Shown here: piece by piece, positions 52,440 through 61,408 of the stretch | Layout: each line of letters starts with the position of its first letter | Position numbering within the stretch: the stretch's first letter is position 1 | Source: Nocardia vermiculata NBRC 100427 | GTDB lineage: Bacteria; Actinomycetota; Actinomycetes; Mycobacteriales; Mycobacteriaceae | Reading direction: 5' to 3' | Length of the DNA: 64,000 bases | Assembly: GCF_001613265.1 (NCBI RefSeq) | Contig: NZ_BDCA01000017.1 | Span: 62,001 to 126,000 of the forward strand | Position numbers and translations under genes: made by a program | The notes under the pieces: generated by a model | Told to the model about the DNA's origin: nothing | The model's input: only the letters and a program-made list of their open reading frames with translations | The model's database searches: none

Positions 52440-53773
52440 GACAGCGCCTCGAAGCGCACCTGCACGGCCTGACCGTGCGCCGGCAGATCCTCGGCGTTCG
52501 CCAGCGAAACCACATGACCGGCCACATCTTCGAGCGCCGCCCGGTTGTACTCCACGACGTGGATACCGCGCAGGAAGGTCTGCACGCTCAGCCCCGAGGA
52601 GTGGCGGGCGCAGCCCGCGGTGGGCAGCACGTGATTGGAGCCGGCGCAGTAATCGCCCAGGCTCACCGGCGACCACGCACCGACGAACACCGCTCCGGCA
52701 CTGCGCACCCGCGCGGCGACCGCAGCCGCGTCGGCGGTCTGGATCTCGAGGTGTTCGGCCGCGTAGGCGTTCACCACCCGCAGGCCCTGGGCGATGTCGT
52801 CGACCAGCACCACACCGGATTGCTTGCCCGCCAACGCCTCCGACACCCGCTGCCGGTGCTTCACGACCCCGAGCTGGGTGTTGATCGCGGTGTCGACGGC
52901 ATCGGCCAGCGCCACACTGTCGGTGACCAGGACACTGGCCGCGAGCACATCGTGTTCGGCCTGCGAGATGAGATCGGCGGCCACATGCGCCGGATCGGCG
53001 GTGGCGTCGGCCAGAATCGCGATCTCGGTCGGGCCGGCCTCGGCGTCGATGCCGACCAGGCCACGGCACAGCCGCTTGGCCGCGGTGACGTAGATATTGC
53101 CCGGGCCGGTGATCATGTCGACCGGCGCGAGCGCGGCGCCGTCGGTATCGGTACCGCCGTAGGACAGCAGGGCGACCGCCTGCGCACCGCCGACCGCCCA
53201 CACCTCCTCGACACCGAGCAGTTTCGCCGCGGCCAGGATCGTCGGGTGGGGCAGGCCACCGAACTGGGCCTGCGGTGGCGAGGCGACCACCAGCGAGTCC
53301 ACCCCGGCGGTCTGCGCCGGCACCACGTTCATCACGACGCTGGACGGGTAGACCGCATTACCGCCGGGCACGTACAGCCCGACCCGCTCGACCGGCACCC
53401 AGCGCTCGGTCACGGTACCGCCGGGCACGACCTCGGTGCTGGTGTCGGTCCGCCGCTGGTCGGCGTGCACGGTACGGGTGCGTGCGATGGCCACCTCGAG
53501 CGCCGTGCGCACGGCCGAGTCCAGCTCGGCCAGCGCCCGGTCGAGTTCTGCCGCGGGTACCCGCACGCTCGCGGGGGTGACGTTGTCGAACTTGGCGCTG
53601 AATTCCAGCGCCGCCGCGGCGCCACGCTCACGGATCGCCTCCACCACCGGCCGCACCTGATGCAGCACCGAATCCACGTCCACTCCGCCGCGCGGCAGGG
53701 CCGCGCGCAATTCGGCAGCGGAGGGCGTGCGGCCGCGCAGATCCACGCGGGCCGGCTCGATGCGGCTTGTCAT
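52436..53773 (-). CDS. hisD: Histidinol dehydrogenase
   Basis: 445 aa, last two steps of histidine synthesis. GLYVPGGNAVYPSSVVMN, AGPTEIAILAD, and TAGCARHSSGLSV zinc region. First gene of the his operon; AGAAGGA 10 bases before ATG 53773. Confidence 0.95.
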   Translation of the reverse strand: MTSRIEPARVDLRGRTPSAAELRAALPRGGVDVDSVLHQVRPVVEAIRERGAAAALEFSAKFDNVTPASVRVPAAELDRALAELDSAVRTALEVAIARTRTVHADQRRTDTSTEVVPGGTVTERWVPVERVGLYVPGGNAVYPSSVVMNVVPAQTAGVDSLVVASPPQAQFGGLPHPTILAAAKLLGVEEVWAVGGAQAVALLSYGGTDTDGAALAPVDMITGPGNIYVTAAKRLCRGLVGIDAEAGPTEIAILADATADPAHVAADLISQAEHDVLAASVLVTDSVALADAVDTAINTQLGVVKHRQRVSEALAGKQSGVVLVDDIAQGLRVVNAYAAEHLEIQTADAAAVAARVRSAGAVFVGAWSPVSLGDYCAGSNHVLPTAGCARHSSGLSVQTFLRGIHVVEYNRAALEDVAGHVVSLANAEDLPAHGQAVQVRFEALS

Positions 53774-53930
53774 AGCGGTGTGCGATCCTTCTCTGTCCGG
53801 CGAGTCTGTGCTGGTCATCACATCGGAGCGAATACTCCGGACCAGCTACCAGCCTATCCGGTCCGCACCAGCCGATATTCTCGGCCCGAGCCTCGACGGA
53901 CGCGCCGGCTTGCCCTACCGGGAGCGCCGC

Positions 53931-54536
53931 TCAGGGCGCCAGCCGCTGCCGCAGCACCGCGACACCGTTACCGCTGAGCTCGTCCAGCACGATCGGACGG
54001 CCGACCACTGCCAGTGCGATCGCCTCTCCGGGGCCGCTCACCTGCGGTCCCGAACCCGATGCCCAGTCGACATCGGTGGCCTCGAAGCGGAGCCCGCGGG
54101 TGATCCGGCCGGGCCGCGCGAAGGGGTCGGGCCGCTGCAGGACGGCCTTCAGCCGGTCGGGGGCAATGCTGCGCGGGCGGCCGAGGGGCCGGCGAATGTC
54201 CTGCTGATGGACGAGGATGTCGGCCAGCCCCACCGCCGGCAGCGTCGAACTGATGCGCTGACCCGAGTTCTCGAATCGCCACAGCAGCTCTGCGGTGGAC
54301 AGCTGCTGCACCCGTTCCACCAGATCGTTGTTGACCCGGTCGGTGTTCATCCGGCGACGCAGCGCGAAACGCGCGTAGGCCGACAGGCTCATCTCGTCGT
54401 AGAGCAGATGCCCCACCACATCACGGACCCGCCATCCGGCGCACAGCGACGGCGTCTCCCATTCCTGCTCCGACAACTCACCCAGCATCGTGATCAGTTC
54501 GGCGCGTTCGTCGTTCAGCAACCCCCGCATACTCAT
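53931..54536 (-). CDS. DinB/maleylpyruvate-isomerase-type (mycothiol-dependent?) protein
   Basis: 201-residue protein of the TIGR03083 group. The metal His is in CAGWRVRDVVGHLLYDE (about residue 43), with later HQQDIRRPLG as second His/Asp. Such proteins include mycothiol-dependent enzymes, consistent with an actinobacterium, but the reaction is unknown. It stands alone between hisD and the kinase gene. Confidence 0.8.
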   Translation of the reverse strand: MSMRGLLNDERAELITMLGELSEQEWETPSLCAGWRVRDVVGHLLYDEMSLSAYARFALRRRMNTDRVNNDLVERVQQLSTAELLWRFENSGQRISSTLPAVGLADILVHQQDIRRPLGRPRSIAPDRLKAVLQRPDPFARPGRITRGLRFEATDVDWASGSGPQVSGPGEAIALAVVGRPIVLDELSGNGVAVLRQRLAP

Positions 54537-54649
54537 CCGCCGAGATTACCGCTGTCTCGACGCACCGCAAACAGGGCATAACCCGTCACCGGCGGTTACC
54601 GAGAACCGCCACACCCGGTGCCGGGCTCAGCGGTAGGCACCGGCAGGGC

Positions 54650-56215
54650 TCAGTGGGTGTCGCTGTCGACGAGCAGGCGACCGTTCGGGCCGACGACCAC
54701 GCGCAGCTGAACCCCGTGCGAACGGCCACCGTAGGTGATGCTGGCAACCGACATGTCCACCGAGCCATCGGAATTGACGCTGGCGCCCGGCCCGCGTGCC
54801 CCTTGGATGGTGTTGTACGCGGTGATCTGGTTCTGCTCCCAGTAGCTCGAGAACGCCTGCTGATCGCCGTACACCTGCTGCGCGGCGGGAGTGAGCATAT
54901 TCCATGCGGTAGCGGCGTTCTGGTCGACCAGCGCGCCGTAGAACTGTTCGATCATGCCCGCCGCGGAACCGACATCCGCCTTGCCCGAACTCTTCGTCTG
55001 CCCCACCGCGGACACGCTCGGCTCCGCCGACTCCGACTGCGCCGGGGCCGAGGTGGACGACGAGCCCGCCTGGTTGTCGGGCGATTCGGTTTTCGCGCCG
55101 CCGAACATCAGATACAGCGCCGCGCCGACGATCACGAGACCGACGACGAAGCCGCCGGCGAACAACCACGGCTTCGAATTGCGCGGCGGTGTGGGTTCGG
55201 CGGGCGGCACCGGATTGGACCGGGTGGGATGCGCACCGGGCGCTGCGGGGCGGACGGGGCGCATCTCCGGTTCCGACAGCACCGCTGCGGCGGCCATCAT
55301 CTCCGAGGTGGAGATATCGGCCTGTGCCTCACGGCGATCCATGGTGCGAGTGGCCTGGCGACGCGGTGCGCTGCGGTGGGTCGACAACATCCGGGTGGAT
55401 TCGGCGTCGACGGCCTGGTCGGCGAAGTCGGCGAGCTGGTCGCGGACATCGGTCATGCTGGGCCGGTCGTCGGGCTCGAAGCTGAGCAGATCCAGCAGGA
55501 GATCGGTGAGCGGGCCGGCATTGCGGGGCTGACCGAGCTGACCGTTGGCCGCGGCGTACAGCAACGCCAGCGGGTTCGGGTTCGTCCCGTACGGCGGTTC
55601 TCCCTCGAGCGCGTGGAAAAGCGTGGCGCCCAAGGCGAATACGTCGGCGGCCGGGCTCGGCTCGGCACCGCGGGCGACCTCGGGGGCGAGGTAGGCGGCG
55701 GTGCCGGAGATCAGGCCGGTCGCGGTGAGATTGACATCTCCCTTGGCCTTGGAGATGCCGAAATCGGTGATCTTCACCGTGCCGTTCTCACCCAGCAGCA
55801 CGTTGCCGGGTTTGATGTCGCGGTGCACGATGCCCGCGCGATGGGCGGCGACCAGTGCCGAGGCGACCTGCTCCCCGATGCGTGCCACCTGCGGCAGTGG
55901 CAGTGTGCCCTGCGCGGACAGCACCACCGCGAGGCTCTGCGACGGCAGGTACTCCATGATCAGGCAGGGGTCACCCTCGTGATCGGTGATGTCGAAGACG
56001 ACGATCGCGTTGGGGTGCTGGAAGCGCGCCGCATTACGCGCTTCGCGAGACGCGCGCTGACGCACGATCTCCTTCTCACCCGGCGGCAGACTGGGCTGGG
56101 TGAGGATCTGCTTGATCGCGACGGACCGTTCGAGTCGTTCGTCGACGGCACGCCAGACGACGCCTGTGCCGCCGCTACCAATCCGCTCGACCAGGCGGTA
56201 ATGCCCTGCGATCAC
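54650..56215 (-). CDS. Transmembrane Ser/Thr protein kinase with NTF2-like sensor
   Basis: 521 residues: PknB-type kinase domain 1-265 (GSGGTGVV loop 13-20, Lys35, HRDIKPGN with Asp133, DFG 151-153, APE), linker, one membrane segment at about 350-372, and an extracytoplasmic domain 373-521 with a Ser-rich spacer followed by an NTF2-like fold (MIEQFYGALVDQNAATAWNML). GTG 56215. Next to a lipoprotein transpeptidase, suggesting cell-wall signalling; substrates unknown. Confidence 0.9.
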   Translation of the reverse strand: MIAGHYRLVERIGSGGTGVVWRAVDERLERSVAIKQILTQPSLPPGEKEIVRQRASREARNAARFQHPNAIVVFDITDHEGDPCLIMEYLPSQSLAVVLSAQGTLPLPQVARIGEQVASALVAAHRAGIVHRDIKPGNVLLGENGTVKITDFGISKAKGDVNLTATGLISGTAAYLAPEVARGAEPSPAADVFALGATLFHALEGEPPYGTNPNPLALLYAAANGQLGQPRNAGPLTDLLLDLLSFEPDDRPSMTDVRDQLADFADQAVDAESTRMLSTHRSAPRRQATRTMDRREAQADISTSEMMAAAAVLSEPEMRPVRPAAPGAHPTRSNPVPPAEPTPPRNSKPWLFAGGFVVGLVIVGAALYLMFGGAKTESPDNQAGSSSTSAPAQSESAEPSVSAVGQTKSSGKADVGSAAGMIEQFYGALVDQNAATAWNMLTPAAQQVYGDQQAFSSYWEQNQITAYNTIQGARGPGASVNSDGSVDMSVASITYGGRSHGVQLRVVVGPNGRLLVDSDTH

Positions 56216-56353
56216 TTGGCCGGTTTCGATGGCACTTCTCCGAGTTTCTCCGCGATCCGTGAATTACCGCGCGCGGGAGTCAGGACCCGCACGTGTTCTC
56301 GGACGAGTGTAGCGGGCGCGACGCCCCACTCCGACCCCGGAGCGGGATCTGTG

Positions 56354-56377
56354 CACGAGATGGGTGACATCTCCGTG
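56354..56377 (-). terminator. Inverted repeat between the transpeptidase and kinase genes
   Basis: CAC-GAGATG-ggtga-CATCTC-C-GTG dyad (9 pairs, one bulge), about 75 bases past the transpeptidase stop. Terminator or operator; no U-tract. Confidence 0.35.
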
Positions 56378-56450
56378 ATGCGGGCGAGATCACTCGGCTA
56401 TTACCCCGGGACGGGGTGTGATTGATTTCACTTTCGCGCATGATCCGATT

Positions 56451-58223
56451 CTACTGTTCCCGCAGGAACCGGCCGGCCGCGTCGACCGCCGGCGTGGAGC
56501 TCCCGGCATCGGCGGCGAAGACCGCGAGCGCGAGATCGCCGTTGATGCCCACGAACCACCCGTGCGCATGCTTGTCGTCGATATATTCCGCGGTACCGGT
56601 CTTACCGAGCATCCCCGGAATATCGGCCAGATTGGTCGCCGTGCCGTTGGTGACGGTCTCGCGCATCATCGATTTCACCTGATCCAGTACCGGCGCAGGG
56701 AGCGGTTCGGGCGTCCGATCGGGCCGGGCCGAGGATCCGGCGACGATCGTCGGTGCGGGCATCGAACCGTGCGCGACCGTGGCGGCGACCAGTGCCATCC
56801 CGAACGGCGAGGCCGTCACCCGGCCCTGACCGATCCCCTCCTCGACCCGCAGCGTCGGCGAGTCGGCGACCGGGACCTTTCCGGTCACCGTGGTCATCCC
56901 GGGCGCGGTGAAGTCCACTCCGAGCCCGAGTTGTGCTGCGGTGCGGGTCAATCCGTCCGGCGGCAGACCGGCCGCGAGCCGGCCCATCGTGGTGTTGCAG
57001 GAACGAGCGAAGGCGGTGTGCAGCGGCACCGTGCCCAGATCGAAGTTGTCGTCGTTGGGGATCTGGCGGCCCTCGATGTTCTCGGTTCCGGGGCAGGCGA
57101 CCATGCTGTCGGCGTCGACGGCGCCGGACTGCAGTGCGGCCGAGACGGTGACCGTCTTGAACGTCGATCCGGGCGGGTACAGCCCGGTGAGCGCGATCGG
57201 ACCCTCGGTATCGGCGGGATCGTTCTGGGCCACCGCGAGCACGTCACCGGTGGAGGGTTGCAGCACGACCATCGCCGCGGGTGTCGGAATCGGTGCCAGC
57301 GCGGACTCCGCGCGCCGCAGCATATCCGCATCGAGGGTGCTCGCGATGTCGTGCACCGGTTTCGGGTCGGCTCCGCCGACGGTGCGCGCACCGTCGGCGC
57401 CCTGCGCTCGCACGGCCCAGCCCGAGGCCGCGTCGGTATCGTGCTGCCACAGTTCGGTCAGCCCGGACATCGTCGGCGAAGTGAACGCCTTGTCCACCCC
57501 GAGCACCCGGTTCTGTGGGGCGAGGGTGACACCGGCCAAGGCCGACAGCTGATCGCGAACCGGCTCGAAATCGCTGTCGCGCAGCGCGATCGCGGTGATC
57601 TGCTTCCCCTGCGCCTGCGCCTGCTGATCACGCAGACTCGCCGCGGTGATGGTGGGATCTATCGGCGCGAGCACCGCGGCGACCGCCTCGGGATCGGCCT
57701 CGGGGCCCATCTGCACCAGGGTGACCAACTGCTGGGTCATCAGCTCCGCACCACTGCGGTCGAGCACCCGGGCACCGGGTTGCGGCGCGGCGGTCTCGTA
57801 CGACAGCGGCCCGATGTCGAGTCCGGGTGCGACCGTGGCCGGGTCCCAGCGGATCTTCCAGTCGTCGCCGGACTCGCCGGCGTGCCCGGTCGTGGTGTAT
57901 TTCCACTGATTGCCGCCCGAACCGAAGGCCCACGTGGTGTCGAGAGTGAACGAGGCGTCGTCCTTGGACCGCTGAATATCGCGCACCTCGATCTGTACCT
58001 TCGTACCGAGATTGTCGAACAGCGTGGTCAGCACCGGTGTGGCCCGGGCGGGATCACTGGTCGCACCGGCCGCGGCGGCGACGTCCCCCTCGGCGAGCGC
58101 GTCGGCGAAGGTATGCACGCTGCTCTCGAGCCGGTCACCCGAGCTCTGACCGGAACAGGCGGCTGCAGCGAGAACCGGGGCGGCGATCAGGGCGAGCAGT
58201 TTCGATCCGGTACGCATACGCAT
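56451..58223 (-). CDS. Lipoprotein penicillin-binding protein (transpeptidase) with NTF2-like domain
   Basis: About 590 residues. Lipoprotein signal ending AAAC (Cys23). An NTF2-like N-terminal domain (SSVHTFADALAEGDVAAAAGAT) precedes the dimerisation and transpeptidase domains. Catalytic motifs: SxxK STFK (Ser353), SCN 408-410, KTG 541-543 (KTGTAEY). It resembles mycobacterial Rv2864c-type class B PBPs and should cross-link peptidoglycan or mediate beta-lactam tolerance. Start uncertain among ATG 58223, 58235 and 58217. Confidence 0.9.
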   Translation of the reverse strand: MRMRTGSKLLALIAAPVLAAAACSGQSSGDRLESSVHTFADALAEGDVAAAAGATSDPARATPVLTTLFDNLGTKVQIEVRDIQRSKDDASFTLDTTWAFGSGGNQWKYTTTGHAGESGDDWKIRWDPATVAPGLDIGPLSYETAAPQPGARVLDRSGAELMTQQLVTLVQMGPEADPEAVAAVLAPIDPTITAASLRDQQAQAQGKQITAIALRDSDFEPVRDQLSALAGVTLAPQNRVLGVDKAFTSPTMSGLTELWQHDTDAASGWAVRAQGADGARTVGGADPKPVHDIASTLDADMLRRAESALAPIPTPAAMVVLQPSTGDVLAVAQNDPADTEGPIALTGLYPPGSTFKTVTVSAALQSGAVDADSMVACPGTENIEGRQIPNDDNFDLGTVPLHTAFARSCNTTMGRLAAGLPPDGLTRTAAQLGLGVDFTAPGMTTVTGKVPVADSPTLRVEEGIGQGRVTASPFGMALVAATVAHGSMPAPTIVAGSSARPDRTPEPLPAPVLDQVKSMMRETVTNGTATNLADIPGMLGKTGTAEYIDDKHAHGWFVGINGDLALAVFAADAGSSTPAVDAAGRFLREQ

Positions 58224-58295
58224 CCGGCCGACCATACCGCCGCACACATCCGCGGTCGCGGAGCTCTCCGCGCGGGTCGCCGACCGCGGGGTCCG

Positions 58296-59156
58296 CTACC
58301 CGGTGCGCCACTCCGCGGACGCCACGCGGGCCGCGTCGGCGTCACCGAGTTCGATGTCGAACTCGGCGGCCAGAATCTTCGGCAGGTCGGCGGGAGCGAG
58401 GTCGCGACGGTGCGCGGTGCCGTCCGGGTACTCGGTGATCCAGGTCGTATCGTCCAGGATTTCGTGCCGGTCGGGCCGGAATCGCTGGACGAAGGGGCGG
58501 GTCACGAACGGTGAGCGCGGCGCGGTGGAGACGAAGTGGTTGCCCACGGCGTAGTCGACGGGGTACTGCGGATTCAGCGTGAAGCTGTACCGGTCGATCC
58601 AGCCGTCGCGGGCGAAGTGGTGCAGTATCCACAGCTCGGAATCGAGGTCGCCGCGGCTGCGTTCCAGCCGGAACCGCCAGTCACCGGTATTCACCGCACC
58701 GGGGACCAACTCGAGCGGCGCGAGCGGGCCCGCACCGAAGCCGACATCGCACAACCACACCCGGTCGTCGTCGGCGGTCGTCACCCGCAACAGCGCGTGC
58801 GTGGCGGGGCGGATCGACCCACGCGCCCCCATACTCACTCGGCCGTGCAACCCGGTGACACCGAATCCGAGGCGTTCCAGTGCCGCGGCGAACAGCCCGA
58901 CGTTTTCATAGCAGTACCCGCCGCGGGCCGTGCGCACGATCTTGTCCTGCAGCGACGGCACATCCAGCGGGACGGGACGTTTCAGCACCGGCTCGAGATT
59001 CTCGAACGGAACGCTGCTGGTGTGCGCGGCATGCAGTGCGCGCAAGGTGGCGGCGGTGGGCTCGGCGGGCCCGGTGAACCCGATGCGGGCGAAGTAGGCC
59101 GCCACATCCAGTTCCGCACCGCCCCACTGCGAAGCCCGGGCCGAATCGTCGGTCAT
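58296..59156 (-). CDS. nat: Arylamine N-acetyltransferase
   Basis: 286 aa; acetyl-CoA-dependent acetylation of arylamines and hydrazines (isoniazid in mycobacteria). Catalytic triad complete: Cys82 in RGGYCYENV, His120 in THALL, Asp137 in CDVGFG. AGGAGG 5 bases before ATG 59156. Confidence 0.95.
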   Translation of the reverse strand: MTDDSARASQWGGAELDVAAYFARIGFTGPAEPTAATLRALHAAHTSSVPFENLEPVLKRPVPLDVPSLQDKIVRTARGGYCYENVGLFAAALERLGFGVTGLHGRVSMGARGSIRPATHALLRVTTADDDRVWLCDVGFGAGPLAPLELVPGAVNTGDWRFRLERSRGDLDSELWILHHFARDGWIDRYSFTLNPQYPVDYAVGNHFVSTAPRSPFVTRPFVQRFRPDRHEILDDTTWITEYPDGTAHRRDLAPADLPKILAAEFDIELGDADAARVASAEWRTG

Positions 59157-59311
59157 GACACCTCCTGACACACGCGGACACCCACACCCGCTGCTGCACT
59201 GCTGCTTGCGCTGACCCAATGAGCAACGGCCGCTCGCATCGCGATGTTCCGGCCGGCCCCTACTCGCGAGGAACTCCCCCACTTCCCGAATCCATCCATT
59301 AGGCTTCGCTC

Positions 59312-60484
59312 ATGCGTTCGATAACCGTAGCTGAGCGTCGCGCCCGTCTGGCCCACCGGCATCGACTCGCGCCGTCTGCCCGCGGCACCGACCCCGCCGA
59401 TATCACCGCGTCGATGGTCGCGCTCCATGCCACCGATCCGGCAACGGTGTACCTGTCGGTCAGCGCCCGCAGCATCGGCCTCACCCCGGCCGATGTGGAG
59501 CGGGCTCTCTACGACGACCGGACGTTGCTGCGCATGCTGGCGATGCGCCGCACCATGTTCGTGGTGCCGGTCGATCTGGTCGCGGTCCTGCAGGGCGCCG
59601 TCGCCGACGCGCTGGCGGTGAAACAGCGCCGCACCTACGGCAAATACCTGCAGCAGGCCGTGCCGGGCGATATCGACACCTGGCTGGCCGAGGTCGCCGA
59701 GGAGACGCATCGGGAACTGCTGGCCCGCGGCAGTGCCACGGGTGCACAGTTGTCGGCCGCACTGCCCCGGCTCCGCACCCAGGTCGACACCGCACCGGGT
59801 AAGCCGTATTCGAAACCGACCAATATCACCACCTGGGTGCTGCTCATCCTCGGTTGCGATGGCCATATCGTGCGGGCCCGCCCGAAGGGCGGCTGGACCA
59901 GCAGCCAGTACAGCTGGGCGCCGCGTGAGGCCTGGTTGCCCGAGGGGGACGCCGCACCGACCCCGGAGTCCGCGCGTGCCGAGGTGGCCCGGCGCTGGCT
60001 GCGCACCTTCGGTCCGGCCCCTGTCGATGATCTGACCTGGTGGACCGGGTGGACGAAAACCGAAGTACGCAAGACGCTCTCGTCCCTGGACCTGACCGAG
60101 GTCGACCTCGACGGCACCACCGGGGTGATCCTGTCCGATGATCGGGCCCCCGCACCGGAGCCCGAGCCGTGGGCGGCGCTGCTGCCCGCCCTGGATCCCA
60201 CGCCGATGGGCTGGCGGTCGCGCGAGTGGTTCCTCGGCCCGCACGCCCCCGCACTGTTCGACACGAATGGCAATATCGGCCCCACGGTCTGGATGGACGG
60301 CCGGATCGTGGGTGGCTGGGCACAGCGGGCGGACGGGCAGATCGTCTGGCGGCTACTCGAAGACGTCGGTGCCGACGCGAAAGCGCTGATCGAGACCGAG
60401 GTCGAGCGCACCGCCGCCTGGTACGGCGAGGTGCGCGCCATCCCTCGCTTCCGGACCCCATTGGAACGCGAACTGACGGCCTGA
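59312..60484 (+). CDS. Winged-helix DNA-binding domain protein (AlkZ/HTH_42-like)
   Basis: 390 residues of the AlkZ/YcaQ-like superfamily (PF06224), which includes DNA glycosylases excising crosslinks or bulky lesions. Seen: VALHATDPATVYLSVSAR near the N-terminus, LRMLAMRRTMFVVP, and a C-terminal wing TEVDLDGTTGVILSDD with LLPALDPTPMGWR. The catalytic QxQ/QxD signature of true AlkZ is not clear here, so glycosylase activity is uncertain. Divergent from nat, converges on nadC. Confidence 0.78.
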   Translation: MRSITVAERRARLAHRHRLAPSARGTDPADITASMVALHATDPATVYLSVSARSIGLTPADVERALYDDRTLLRMLAMRRTMFVVPVDLVAVLQGAVADALAVKQRRTYGKYLQQAVPGDIDTWLAEVAEETHRELLARGSATGAQLSAALPRLRTQVDTAPGKPYSKPTNITTWVLLILGCDGHIVRARPKGGWTSSQYSWAPREAWLPEGDAAPTPESARAEVARRWLRTFGPAPVDDLTWWTGWTKTEVRKTLSSLDLTEVDLDGTTGVILSDDRAPAPEPEPWAALLPALDPTPMGWRSREWFLGPHAPALFDTNGNIGPTVWMDGRIVGGWAQRADGQIVWRLLEDVGADAKALIETEVERTAAWYGEVRAIPRFRTPLERELTA

Positions 60485-60492
60485 GCGCGCGC

Positions 60493-61353
60493 TCACATGT
60501 CGAGACCGAGGTCGAGAACACGCACCGAGTGCGTGAGCGCGCCGACGGCAAGGTAGTCGACACCGGTACGGGCGTACTCGGCGGCGGCATCGAGGGAGAG
60601 CCCGCCGGAGGATTCGAGCCGGGTGCGCGGGCAGCGGCTGTTGCGCCGCTGCACCGCAGCCTGGGTGGCCCACAACGGGAAGTTGTCCAGCAGCACCAGT
60701 TCCACGTTCTCGGCGAGCACCGCATCGAGTTGATCGAGACTGTCCACCTCGACCTCGCATTCGATATCGGGGTTCAGCCCCCGCACCGCCTGCAGGGCGG
60801 CGACGACCGACCCCGCGGCGACGACGTGGTTGTCCTTGATCAACGCCGCGTCGCCCAGGCCCATCCGGTGGTTGACCCCACCGCCCACCCGGACCGAATA
60901 CTTCTGCAGCGCACGCAGTCCCGGCAGGGTTTTGCGGCTGTCACGGATCCGGCAGTTGGTTCCGGCGACCGCGTCCACCCACGCCGCGGTGGCAGTCGCT
61001 ATTCCGGACATGTGGGTGACCAGATTGAGCATGGTGCGTTCGGCGGTGAGCAGCTGCCGGGTCGGCGCGACCACGGTCAGCACCGCATCGCCCGAACCGA
61101 CCCGGGTGCCGTCGTCGACCCGGCCGGTCACCTGGTAGTTGCCGGCACCGATCACCTCGTCGAGCACCAGCAGGCCGACATCGATGCCCGCGATGGTGCC
61201 CGGCTGCCGCGACACCATCGACGCCTTCACACTCGCGTCGGCGGGAACGGTCGCGGCCGAGGTGATATCCGGTCCGTACCGCAGGTCCTCGTCCAGTGCC
61301 GTGCGGATCAGGGCCCGCAACTGCTCGCGATCCAGGGCGGGGTCCAATGCCAT
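60493..61353 (-). CDS. nadC: Nicotinate-nucleotide pyrophosphorylase (quinolinate PRTase)
   Basis: 286 aa; quinolinate + PRPP to nicotinate mononucleotide. Seen: LNLVTHMSGIATATA, RDSRKTLPGLR (PRPP-binding Lys/Arg set), GGGVNHRMGLGD, IKDNH, ECEVEVDSLDQ and LLDNF. GGAG precedes ATG 61353 (ATG 61356 alternative). Last of nadA-B-C. Confidence 0.95.
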   Translation of the reverse strand: MALDPALDREQLRALIRTALDEDLRYGPDITSAATVPADASVKASMVSRQPGTIAGIDVGLLVLDEVIGAGNYQVTGRVDDGTRVGSGDAVLTVVAPTRQLLTAERTMLNLVTHMSGIATATAAWVDAVAGTNCRIRDSRKTLPGLRALQKYSVRVGGGVNHRMGLGDAALIKDNHVVAAGSVVAALQAVRGLNPDIECEVEVDSLDQLDAVLAENVELVLLDNFPLWATQAAVQRRNSRCPRTRLESSGGLSLDAAAEYARTGVDYLAVGALTHSVRVLDLGLDM

Positions 61354-61408
61354 CATCTACTCCTCAGCATGGGTGTTCGAACGTGCGAGCCCGCGGTGGC
61401 CCGCGTGC

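Noticed and set aside
56418..58514. A 698-residue plus-strand open frame opposite the transpeptidase
   Set aside because: Shadow frame; composition is low-complexity and the opposite strand has intact SxxK/SCN/KTG.
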